Made by a program: the position numbers and the translations under genes. A DNA stretch of 14,992 nucleotides from Acidimicrobiales bacterium (lineage in GTDB: Bacteria; Actinomycetota; Acidimicrobiia; Acidimicrobiales; Poriferisodaliceae). Location: the NCBI GenBank assembly GCA_020631315.1, contig JAHDHM010000038.1, forward strand, positions 1 to 14,992. The letters are read 5' to 3'. This document shows, piece after piece, positions 7,318 through 13,657 of the stretch. How positions within the stretch are numbered: the stretch's first letter is position 1; every line of letters starts with the position of its first letter. Below the pieces are notes generated by a model. The model saw nothing but the letters and a program-made list of their open reading frames with translations. It had not been told where the DNA came from and did not search any database.

Positions 7318-8169
7318 ATGTCGGAGCTGTCGATCCTCACCGTCCACGCCCACCCTGACGACGAGAGTTCGAAGGGTCCGGGCACGATCCGGCGCTATGC
7401 CGACGAGGGCATCCGCACCACCTTGGTGTGCTGCACCGGCGGCGAGGCCGGCGACATCCTCAACCCGGCGATGGATCGCCCGGAGGTGATCGAGAACCTG
7501 CCGAACGTGCGCCGCGACGAGCTGGCCACTGCGGCGAAGATCATCGGCTACGACGAGATCGTGTACCTCGGCTACCGCGACAGCGGCATGCCGGACTCCG
7601 AGTGGAACGCGCATCCCGAGGCCTTCGCGAACGCCGACCTGGACGAGGCCGTCGGGCGTCTGGTGGAGATCATCCGCCGGGTGAAGCCGCAGGTGATCGT
7701 CACCTACCCGGAGGACCAGTCCCGCTACCCCCACCCCGACCATCTCCAGGTCACGGCCATCACCCTCCCGGCGTGGGAAGCAGCAGGTGACCCCGATGCG
7801 TATCCGGAGCTCGGCGAGCCGTGGACGCCGTCGAAGCTCTACTGCACCGTCTGGTCACGGAGTCGCATGGTCCAGGTCCACGAGAAGTTCGGCGAGCTCG
7901 GCATGGAGTCACCGTTCGACGAGAAGTGGTTCGACCGCCCCGACGAGGATCATCTGATCGACGCCACCATCCCGGTGGAGAACCGCATCCGCCGCGAGGC
8001 ACTGCTGGCCCACGCGACCCAGGTCGACCCGGCCTCACCCTTCTGGTTCGGGCTGCCCGACGACGTCCAGGATGCGATCCATCCCTACGAGGACTATCGC
8101 CTGATGCGCAGCCGCGTCGACACACCCACGCCCGAGACCGACCTCTTCGCAGGCATCGAGGGCCGCTGA
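7318..8169 (+). CDS. mca: Mycothiol S-conjugate amidase
   Basis: This 283-residue zinc hydrolase cleaves mycothiol S-conjugates, releasing a mercapturic acid for export and recycling the GlcN-inositol part. It is thus part of mycothiol-based detoxification. The zinc site is visible as AHPDDE (H12, D15) plus HPDH (H142); D14 would be the general base. Segments SSKGPGTIRRYADEG, GGEAGDILNPAMDRPE and the C-terminal TPETDLFAGIE closely resemble actinobacterial Mca, and the length fits Mca. The related MshB deacetylase is less likely because the long Mca-type C-terminal region is present. The ATG lacks a ribosome binding site and directly follows a -10-like hexamer, which suggests a leaderless transcript. 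The stop codon overlaps the start of the next gene. It implies that the host makes mycothiol. Confidence 0.93.
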   Translation: MSELSILTVHAHPDDESSKGPGTIRRYADEGIRTTLVCCTGGEAGDILNPAMDRPEVIENLPNVRRDELATAAKIIGYDEIVYLGYRDSGMPDSEWNAHPEAFANADLDEAVGRLVEIIRRVKPQVIVTYPEDQSRYPHPDHLQVTAITLPAWEAAGDPDAYPELGEPWTPSKLYCTVWSRSRMVQVHEKFGELGMESPFDEKWFDRPDEDHLIDATIPVENRIRREALLAHATQVDPASPFWFGLPDDVQDAIHPYEDYRLMRSRVDTPTPETDLFAGIEGR

Positions 8170-8546
8170 TGCCGGCGCTTGGTTCGCCCGAGTGGCTCGC
8201 TGCCGCTGCAGCGGCCACCGTCCCGTTGCCAGAGGCATGTGCGATCACGGTGACCATCGAGGGCTCGCCGGTGGCCAAGAAGGTGAGCTGGCACGAGCTC
8301 CACACCGCGGACGGGGTCGAACTGTTCGAGGGCACCAAGCGCGGCTCGGATCTCGTCCTGACGGCCAAGTGGAAGGACTGGACCCGTCTGCTCGATGGTG
8401 AGATCTCGGCGGCTGTGCACTTCATGCAGGGACGGCTCAAGGCCGCCGGCGACGATGCGCTGTGGCTGCGGATCCTTCCCGGGCTCGATGCTCCGGATGC
8501 CGTGGCGGCCAGGGCGCGCCTGGCCGAGCTCACCGATCGTTCCTGA
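8169..8546 (+). CDS. SCP2-like (sterol carrier protein-type) small protein
   Basis: This 125-residue protein resembles the SCP2 lipid-binding fold. It opens with the SPEWLAAAAAA helix, and the sequence LLDGEISAAVHFMQGRLKAAGD (about residues 76-97) matches the helical segment typical of actinobacterial SCP2 proteins. Such proteins are thought to bind hydrophobic ligands such as acyl-CoAs or sterols; the ligand here is unknown. Its ATG overlaps the mca stop by one base (TGATG). A GAGGG ribosome binding site at 8158-8162 lies six bases upstream, so it is co-transcribed and translationally coupled with mca. No signal peptide is apparent. The family assignment rests on pattern recognition of one conserved segment. 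Confidence 0.75.
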   Translation: MPALGSPEWLAAAAAATVPLPEACAITVTIEGSPVAKKVSWHELHTADGVELFEGTKRGSDLVLTAKWKDWTRLLDGEISAAVHFMQGRLKAAGDDALWLRILPGLDAPDAVAARARLAELTDRS

Positions 8547-8558
8547 GCGGCCGCTCGC

Positions 8559-9119
8559 TCACCCCGTCACCAGCGGGACGTCCGGGCCACCACACGCACC
8601 CCACAGACCGAGACCGAAGGCGCGGGCGTGTCGCTCCGCCTCTGCGAATGACGCAGCGTGAGTGGTGTTGGGTTCGTAGGGGAACGCAGCCGCGTAGCCC
8701 TCACGCACAAGCTGCTCGTTCACGAACGCTGAGCCGGTGTGGACGTAGGCCAACAGGCGTCCGTAGCGGTCTCGGGTCTCGAGGTCCACGACGAGGCTCA
8801 CGGGCTCGCCTGGGGTGAGCAGTTCACGGAGGCGTGCCGAGGCTTCCGCGCCATAACACTCGGGATCGCGGAAGTCGCTGTCCACCTCGGGGGTGTCGAT
8901 GCCGATCAGGCGTACGGTGTCGATCTCGCCCGCGACGCTGACCCGAATCGTGTCGCCGTCGAGCACGTCGACGACGTGTGGTGTGGAGTCGAGCTCGGTC
9001 GTGGTGCAACCGAGGAGCAGCCACCCGTAGACGGCGAGGGCGGCGACGCGATGAGGCCAGAGGTGTCCGATCAGATCCGTTCGATGATGGTCCCGGTGCC
9101 GAGCCCGCCACCGCAGCAC
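8559..9119 (-). CDS. Thermonuclease-like (SNase) putative lipoprotein
   Basis: This 186-residue protein resembles staphylococcal nuclease, a calcium-dependent nuclease that cuts DNA and RNA. The catalytic residues are all present: R70 in VRLIGIDTPE, E78 in DTPE, and R121 in RDRYGR. FVNEQLVREGYAAAF and YEPNTTH match the C-terminal half of the fold. The N-terminus has a basic stretch, a short hydrophobic segment (about residues 25-37) and LLLGC with C38, a plausible lipobox, so the enzyme may be anchored on the outer face of the membrane. The start is uncertain: the only good in-frame start is GTG at 9119, which lies 49 bases inside the thiolase gene and has no close ribosome binding site. The stop is 12 bases from the convergent SCP2-like gene. 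Confidence 0.85.
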   Translation of the reverse strand: MLRWRARHRDHHRTDLIGHLWPHRVAALAVYGWLLLGCTTTELDSTPHVVDVLDGDTIRVSVAGEIDTVRLIGIDTPEVDSDFRDPECYGAEASARLRELLTPGEPVSLVVDLETRDRYGRLLAYVHTGSAFVNEQLVREGYAAAFPYEPNTTHAASFAEAERHARAFGLGLWGACGGPDVPLVTG

Positions 9120-10240
9120 ATCGTGACGAGGCCGTACCGACCTCCCGAGCGCTGGAGTTCGTGCACGGCCTTGGTCAACAGGACGGCGCCGGTGCCGCCG
9201 AGTGGGTGTCCGAGTGCGATGGCACCGCCGTTCGGGTTCACCTTGTCCATGTCGGGCTGGAACTCACGTGCCCAGGCCAACACGACGGAGGCGAAGGCCT
9301 CGTTGATCTCGGTGACGTCGATGTCGTCGATCGTCAGGCCGGTGCGCCCGAAGAGGTGGTGGGTGGCCTCGATCGGTCCCGTCAGCATCAGCTCGGGGTC
9401 GCTGCCGACGAGGCAGGTGTCGACGATGCGGGCGATGGGCTGGAGACCGAGGGCCTCGGCCTTCTCGGCGGTCATCATGAGCACGGCGCCGGCGCCGTCG
9501 GAGATCTGGGACGACGAGCCCGCGGTGTGGACACCATCGACGCGGGCGACCGGCTTCAGGTTGGCCAGCCCTTCGAGCGTGGTGTCACGCAGGCCACCGT
9601 CGCGCGTGACGGTGCGGGTCTCGCCGGTCGGTGCGCCGGTCTCGTCGAGCACCGGGGCCTCGATCGGCACGATCTGGGTGGCGAAGCGGTCCTCGGCCCA
9701 TGCGGCGGCGCCGAGTTGCTGGGAGCGCAGGCCGAACGCATCGGTCTCGTCCCGAGTGATGTCCCACTTGTCGGCGATGCGTTCGGCGCCCTCGAATTGC
9801 GAGGTGCGCCCGTAGTGCTCGTCGTAGCGTTCGGTGGTGGTCGGCTTGCCCTTCTGGAAGGCCGAGCCGATGGGGGTGCGGGTCATGGTCTCGACACCGC
9901 AGCCGATCGCCGCATCGACCACGCCGGAGGCGACCAGGCCATAGGCCAGGTTGGTGGCCTGTTGCGAGGAGCCACACTGCGCGTCGACCGTGGTGGCGGC
10001 GACCTCGAGCGGGTAACCGTTCGACAGCCAGGCGCTGCGGGCGATGTTGAAGGTCTGCTCGCCCACTTGGCTCACGCAGCCGCCGACGACCTGGCCGATC
10101 TCGGCCGGATCGACACCGGTGCGGTCGATCAGGCCCTTCAGGACGTCGGAGAGGAGGTCGGTCGGGTGCATCCCGGCCAACTCCCCGTTCCGGCGACCGA
10201 CAGGGGAGCGAACAGCATCGACGATGACGATCTCGGGCAT
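9071..10240 (-). CDS. Thiolase (acetyl-CoA acetyltransferase family)
   Basis: This 389-residue thiolase either condenses acyl-CoAs or cleaves 3-ketoacyl-CoA thiolytically. Active-site residues are visible: the nucleophile C89 in DAQCGSSQQA, NEAFA (313-317), H345 in GGAIALGHPLGGTGA, and C375 in MCCGGGLGTG. Length is normal for a biosynthetic or degradative type II thiolase. The QCGSSQQ form is common among actinobacterial FadA-like and acetyl-CoA acetyltransferase enzymes, but the substrate chain length cannot be read from sequence. The ATG has no ribosome binding site. TATCGT (10253-10248) ends seven bases upstream, consistent with a leaderless mRNA. The 3' end overlaps the nuclease-like gene. 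Confidence 0.93.
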   Translation of the reverse strand: MPEIVIVDAVRSPVGRRNGELAGMHPTDLLSDVLKGLIDRTGVDPAEIGQVVGGCVSQVGEQTFNIARSAWLSNGYPLEVAATTVDAQCGSSQQATNLAYGLVASGVVDAAIGCGVETMTRTPIGSAFQKGKPTTTERYDEHYGRTSQFEGAERIADKWDITRDETDAFGLRSQQLGAAAWAEDRFATQIVPIEAPVLDETGAPTGETRTVTRDGGLRDTTLEGLANLKPVARVDGVHTAGSSSQISDGAGAVLMMTAEKAEALGLQPIARIVDTCLVGSDPELMLTGPIEATHHLFGRTGLTIDDIDVTEINEAFASVVLAWAREFQPDMDKVNPNGGAIALGHPLGGTGAVLLTKAVHELQRSGGRYGLVTMCCGGGLGTGTIIERI

Positions 10241-10247
10241 GTTCGGC

Positions 10248-10253
10248 ACGATA
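10248..10253 (-). promoter_or_regulatory. Candidate -10 element of the thiolase gene, leaderless
   Basis: TATCGT on the minus strand fits the TANNNT -10 pattern and ends seven bases before the thiolase ATG. A weak -35 candidate TTGGGT lies 19 bases further upstream, a longer spacing than ideal. The -10 is part of the 8-base palindrome CGATATCG. Confidence 0.4.
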
Positions 10254-10283
10254 TCGGGACCGCTTCCCCGGAACCCAAGCCGC

Positions 10284-10517
10284 TCAGGCGGCGGCGCCGT
10301 CGCGGACGGCGTCGAGCGGGAAGAGGCGACCGTCGGAGGTCGGCTCGAGTTCGGGGAAGATGGGGCGTGCCGCCGCCAGTGCAGCGCGGGCATCGGCGAT
10401 GCCGGCGCGGCCGCGGGCACGGACGTCGGTGGAGAGCTTCCAGTCGGGAGCCGCATCCGCCAGGTGATCGCCGACGAAGAGGTCGTCGCCGTGGATGAGG
10501 GTGAAGCGCTTGGACAT
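10284..10517 (-). CDS. Small hypothetical protein (77 residues)
   Basis: I do not recognise this protein. It starts MSKRFTLIHGDDLFVGDH, is acidic in its first half and Ala/Arg-rich in the middle, and has no signal peptide, membrane helix or cysteine. It occupies the gap between the thiolase gene (43 bases downstream) and the divergent membrane protein gene (47 bases upstream) without overlapping either, which favours a real gene. No Shine-Dalgarno precedes the ATG. CAGAAT, a weak -10-like hexamer, ends seven bases upstream and would again make a leaderless message. It could be a chance open frame in GC-rich DNA. Confidence 0.55.
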   Translation of the reverse strand: MSKRFTLIHGDDLFVGDHLADAAPDWKLSTDVRARGRAGIADARAALAAARPIFPELEPTSDGRLFPLDAVRDGAAA

Positions 10518-10564
10518 GGAGATGATTCTGCCGATGGGGTGGGACAGTCACCTGGGAGCACGTC

Positions 10565-11185
10565 ATGGGATGGGTCGCGCTCGGCTCCGCCATCGTCATC
10601 GTCGCCGCCGTCGTCTGGTCCCTCGTCGACGGTGAGACCCAGTGGTGGTGGATCGTCCCGGCTGCTCTGGTGTGCCTCCCGACGGCGTTCTTCTGGTGGC
10701 GTACCGAGTCACTCGAACGCGATCTGGCCGCCATCGTCCGTGAGCTGTCCGGCGTCGAAGACGCCACCGTGAGCTGCAAGGGGCTGTGGGGTGAGACCTT
10801 CGGGTACCAGGGCGCCAGCGGCTGGGTCTACTTCGACGAGCCGGTGGTCCACCTCCGTCATCACATCTGTGATGACCTGCGCGAGGTCTTCGCGCTCGGT
10901 GGCGCGTCGCCGACCCGTGAGCAGGTCGACGCGGTGCACATCCTCACCCACGAGGCCTTCCACATCGCCGGCCACCGGAACGAGGGTCTGACCAACTGCT
11001 ACGCCGTGCAGCACAACGCCGAGACGGCAGCGCTGATGGGCATGTCGTACGCCGACGCGATGGCGCTCTCTGAGCAGTACTACGAGGAGTCCTTCTCGCG
11101 CATCCGAGGCGAGTACATGGCGCCGATCGACTGCTACGAAGACGGTCCGATGGACCTGTCGCCGGGCGACGGTTCGTTCCTCTGA
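10565..11185 (+). CDS. Membrane-anchored protein with HEAFH zincin-like motif (possible metallopeptidase)
   Basis: This 206-residue protein begins with two hydrophobic helices (about residues 4-20 and 28-45, with a tryptophan-rich turn). A soluble domain of about 160 residues follows. HILTHEAFHIAGHRNEGL contains the metal-binding signature HExxH (H129, E130, H133), with E140 as a possible third ligand and then NCYAVQHNAE. This pattern is typical of zinc metallopeptidase-like proteins, but the family is not one I can name. Four cysteines (71, 102, 145, 190) lie in the soluble domain. Its side of the membrane is unclear. The start is supported by GGGAG at 10554-10558, six bases upstream. It stands alone on its strand, divergent from the 77-residue orphan and 59 bases before the ArsR gene. 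Confidence 0.85.
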   Translation: MGWVALGSAIVIVAAVVWSLVDGETQWWWIVPAALVCLPTAFFWWRTESLERDLAAIVRELSGVEDATVSCKGLWGETFGYQGASGWVYFDEPVVHLRHHICDDLREVFALGGASPTREQVDAVHILTHEAFHIAGHRNEGLTNCYAVQHNAETAALMGMSYADAMALSEQYYEESFSRIRGEYMAPIDCYEDGPMDLSPGDGSFL

Positions 11186-11207
11186 CCAGCGCAGGCGACG
11201 CGGTCGG

Positions 11208-11236
11208 TTGCCGCTCGGACGTTTGCGGTGTACGTT
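11208..11236 (+). promoter_or_regulatory. Promoter of the arsR-type regulator, leaderless
   Basis: TTGCCG (11208-11213), exactly 17 bases, and TACGTT (11231-11236) form a good sigma-70-type promoter. The -10 ends eight bases before the ATG at 11245, so the mRNA would be leaderless. No Shine-Dalgarno is visible. Confidence 0.6.
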
Positions 11237-11244
11237 AATTAACG
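11233..11244. promoter_or_regulatory. 12-bp perfect palindrome, candidate ArsR-type operator
   Basis: CGTTAATTAACG is perfectly self-complementary and stands out as AT-rich in this GC-rich DNA. It overlaps the -10 hexamer and ends at the base before the regulator's ATG, so a bound repressor would block its own promoter. Self-repression is usual for ArsR-type regulators; direct binding here is inferred. Confidence 0.6.
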
Positions 11245-11667
11245 ATGTCATCAACCATCGAGCCGGAACAGGTCGCAAACGCCGCCGTCGACGCGACGTC
11301 CGAGGAGGGTCTCGACGAGCTGTTCGCAGCGCTGGCGAACCCGGTCCGGCGAACGATCGTGCGTCGGCTGGCGCTCGGCCCGGCCACCGTGAACGACCTG
11401 GCCGCTCCGCTCGACGTCTCGTTGCCTGCAGTGTCGCGGCACCTGCGCGTCCTCGAGCGCGCCGGCCTGATCCACCAGACGCGCGAGGGCCAGCGACGGC
11501 CCTGTCATCTGATTCCGGCCCGGCTCGGGGACCTCGAGAACTGGGCGGCCATGGCCCGCCACACCTGGCCGGACCGACTGGATCGGCTCGATCTGCATCT
11601 CGGACGACACTCACCGACCGATGGGCCCGATCGCGGCTCGACCACTGCACAGGAGACACCCACATGA
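11245..11667 (+). CDS. ArsR-family winged-helix transcriptional regulator
   Basis: This 140-residue winged-helix protein carries the ArsR-type core LFAALANPVRRTIVRRLALGP (about residues 27-47). The recognition helix DVSLPAVSRHLRVLERAGLI (residues 57-76) and the wing TREGQRRPCHL follow. It has a single cysteine and no CxC-type metal site, so metal sensing is unlikely. It belongs to the subtype encoded beside SRPBCC/AHSA1 proteins, whose signal is generally unknown. The stop overlaps the start of the SRPBCC gene by four bases, and the promoter contains a palindrome right before the ATG, pointing to autoregulation of a two-gene operon. The frame stays open upstream to 11208, but the promoter elements there argue for the ATG at 11245. 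Confidence 0.92.
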   Translation: MSSTIEPEQVANAAVDATSEEGLDELFAALANPVRRTIVRRLALGPATVNDLAAPLDVSLPAVSRHLRVLERAGLIHQTREGQRRPCHLIPARLGDLENWAAMARHTWPDRLDRLDLHLGRHSPTDGPDRGSTTAQETPT

Positions 11668-12146
11668 GCGCATCCCCCGACTTCGCGTCCGTCGTTCTGG
11701 AACGCACCATCTCGGCGCCGATCGAGGAGGTGTGGGCGGCCTGGACCTCAGGCGAGCGTTTCGCCTCCTGGTACGGGCCGATGGGAGCGCGCATCCCGGT
11801 CGCCGAGCTCGACCTCGTCGTCGGCGGTCGCCGAAAGGTGTGCATGGAGATGGACACGCCGAACGGTGCCATGCAGATGTGGTTCGTCGGCGAGTTCGTC
11901 GAGATCGAGGAGCCGGGCCGCCTCGTCTACACCGAGGCAATGGCCGACGAGGACGGCAACGTGAAGTCGGCCGCGGACATGGGCATGCCCGAGGACGCGG
12001 TCATGACCACTGTCGTGGTGCTCGACCTCGCGACCGTCGAGGGCGGCACGTCGCTGCGGCTGGAGCACCGCGGTGTACCTGCCGACTCTCCCGGGGCACA
12101 GGGCTGGACGATGGCCCTCGACAAGCTCGTCGACCAGCTGGCCTGA
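11664..12146 (+). CDS. SRPBCC/AHSA1-type ligand-binding protein
   Basis: This 160-residue protein has the START-like SRPBCC fold by pattern. It begins SVVLERTISAPIEEVWAAWT, continues FASWYGPMG and VGGRRKVCMEM, and has FVGEFVEIEEPGRLVYTE in the central strands. It ends with the long helix GWTMALDKLVDQLA. Such proteins bind hydrophobic ligands in a deep pocket, and the AHSA1 subgroup is routinely encoded with an ArsR-type regulator. A ribosome binding site AGGAGA (11651-11656) lies seven bases before the ATG, which overlaps the regulator stop as ATGA. It is probably the regulated output of the operon; ligand and function are unknown. Confidence 0.92.
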   Translation: MSASPDFASVVLERTISAPIEEVWAAWTSGERFASWYGPMGARIPVAELDLVVGGRRKVCMEMDTPNGAMQMWFVGEFVEIEEPGRLVYTEAMADEDGNVKSAADMGMPEDAVMTTVVVLDLATVEGGTSLRLEHRGVPADSPGAQGWTMALDKLVDQLA

Positions 12147-12148
12147 GT

Positions 12149-12171
12149 CGATGGTCGCGGGTTGACCGTCG
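12149..12171 (+). terminator. Hairpin filling the gap between convergent genes
   Basis: CGATGGTC (12149-12156) and GACCGTCG (12164-12171) pair over 8 bases with one G-U wobble around a seven-base loop. The hairpin occupies almost the whole 25-base gap between the SRPBCC stop and the convergent amidase stop. No T-tract follows. It would work best for plus-strand transcription, because the wobble becomes an A-C mismatch on the other strand. Confidence 0.45.
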
Positions 12172-13587
12172 TCAGCTCGGGAGGGCCCAGGGGCGAGCGA
12201 GGCCCGCATCGGTGAGCACTGTCTCGAACAGCTCTGCCACCCGCAGGAGGTGCGACTCGCCGCCGTGCCCGGTCACCAGCTGGAGCCCGACGGGGAGGCC
12301 CGCGTCGGTGGTACCTGCCGGGATCGAGATCGCCGGACACCCGAGCACCGTGATGTCCGAGCAACTCCGCATCCAGTCGATGTAGGTCGGTTGCCCGACG
12401 CCGTCGATCTCGGTCACCCACTCGGTGTCGAGGTCGAACGGTGGCACCTGGGTCGTCGCCGTGACCATGACGTCGTGACGCTCGAAGAACTCCGTCGCTG
12501 CGGTGTGGAGGCGTCCCTGCGTGGCGATGGCCCTCCCCATGTCGGCCAGCGGGCGTCGGCGGGCTTCGGCGACGTTCCAGCGAACGGTGTCCTTCAACGC
12601 CTCGGGCTCGCGGTCGTACACCGCGCCGTAGCCGGACTCGAACGCGGCGGCGCGCATCACCTGGAAGACATCGCCGGCGTCGTGGAGGTCGAGTCGTTCG
12701 CCTGTGTCGTCGAGCCCGTGCTGGGTCAGCAGATCGATGGCGCGGCGGGTGGCGGCGCGCAGTGACGGGTCGAGGGGCAGCCCCCCGAGGTCGATGTCGA
12801 CAGCGGCTCGGAGTTCGCGTAGTTCGATGGCAGTCTCGCCGGGGGCGGCCCGCCCGGCGCCGGCGTGTAGCGGATCACGCGGTTCGTGCACCGACATCGC
12901 GTCGAGGAGCAGTCGCACGTCCGCGACGGTCCGACCCATCGGCCCCATGACGCCCCACGGCGACCACGGCGCCGCCACGGGCCAACGTCCGACGCGGCCT
13001 GGGGTCGGACGTAGTCCGACGATGCCGCAGAACGCAGCGGGGTTGCGCAGGGAGCCGCCCATGTCGGAACCGTCGGCGACGGCGACCATCCCGGTGGCCA
13101 GCGCCACGGCGGCGCCGCCGCTCGAACCACCGCAGGTGCGGGTGTCGTCCCACGGGTTGCGGGTCGCCCCGAACACCTCGTTGAACGTCTGGGAGCCGGC
13201 ACCGAACTCGGGAGTGTTCGTCTTGCCGACCGTGACACCGCCCGCCGCGCGCATCACCGCGACGTGTGCGTCGTCGAAGTCGGGAACGTGATCGGCGAAC
13301 AGCGGCGAGCCGAACGTGGTCCGCATGCCCGCCGTGTTCGCGAGGTCCTTGTGTGCCATCGGCAGCCCGTGCAGGGGACCTGCGCTCGTGCCGGCGGCGG
13401 TCGCAGCGTCGGCGGCCTCGGCCTCTCGACGGGCGCGCTCGCGGTCGAGGGTGACGATGGCGTTCAACCGAGGGTTCACCTCGTCGATCCGGGTCAGATG
13501 CGCCTCGAGCAACTCCCGAGCCGAGATCTCTCGATCGGAGATCATCCGAGCCTGAGCGACTGCCGGTGCCAAAACGAGATCGTCCAC
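12172..13587 (-). CDS. Amidase-signature family enzyme
   Basis: This 471-residue hydrolase contains the amidase-signature core with the full Ser-cisSer-Lys catalytic triad. K80 lies in MAHKDL, S155 in CGGSSGG, and the nucleophile S179 in [14 protein letters not shown]. The N-terminus [25 protein letters not shown] is standard for the family. It hydrolyses an amide bond; the substrate is not predictable. No GatB or GatC gene is adjacent, so it is probably a stand-alone amidase rather than the glutamyl-tRNA amidotransferase subunit. The start is the GTG at 13587, with no ribosome binding site but a -10-like TAGCGT ending six bases upstream. An internal ATG at 13545 is the alternative and would cut into the conserved N-terminus. 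Confidence 0.93.
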   Translation of the reverse strand: MDDLVLAPAVAQARMISDREISARELLEAHLTRIDEVNPRLNAIVTLDRERARREAEAADAATAAGTSAGPLHGLPMAHKDLANTAGMRTTFGSPLFADHVPDFDDAHVAVMRAAGGVTVGKTNTPEFGAGSQTFNEVFGATRNPWDDTRTCGGSSGGAAVALATGMVAVADGSDMGGSLRNPAAFCGIVGLRPTPGRVGRWPVAAPWSPWGVMGPMGRTVADVRLLLDAMSVHEPRDPLHAGAGRAAPGETAIELRELRAAVDIDLGGLPLDPSLRAATRRAIDLLTQHGLDDTGERLDLHDAGDVFQVMRAAAFESGYGAVYDREPEALKDTVRWNVAEARRRPLADMGRAIATQGRLHTAATEFFERHDVMVTATTQVPPFDLDTEWVTEIDGVGQPTYIDWMRSCSDITVLGCPAISIPAGTTDAGLPVGLQLVTGHGGESHLLRVAELFETVLTDAGLARPWALPS

Positions 13588-13593
13588 GCCGTC

Positions 13594-13603
13594 ACGCTAC
13601 GGT
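13594..13603. promoter_or_regulatory. Overlapping divergent -10-like hexamers between amidase and LLM oxidoreductase genes
   Basis: On the minus strand TAGCGT (13599-13594) ends six bases before the amidase GTG. On the plus strand TACGGT (13598-13603) lies 54 bases before the LLM gene. Both fit TANNNT and share two base pairs. Neither has a good -35 partner, so both are tentative. Confidence 0.3.
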
Positions 13604-13657
13604 GCCGACACGGGCGCTGCCGGGGGACGCGGCGCCGACGACGACCAGGAGTCCACA

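Noticed and set aside
8545..8556. Perfect 12-bp palindrome GAGCGGCCGCTC between the SCP2-like and nuclease genes
   Set aside because: With no loop it cannot form a stable hairpin, and GC-only palindromes of this kind are common in such DNA. It contains the frequent GCGGCCGC octamer.
8978..10498. 506-residue plus-strand open frame opposite the thiolase
   Set aside because: It is antisense to a thiolase with all catalytic residues; the Gly/Arg/Asp-rich translation carries no family signature.
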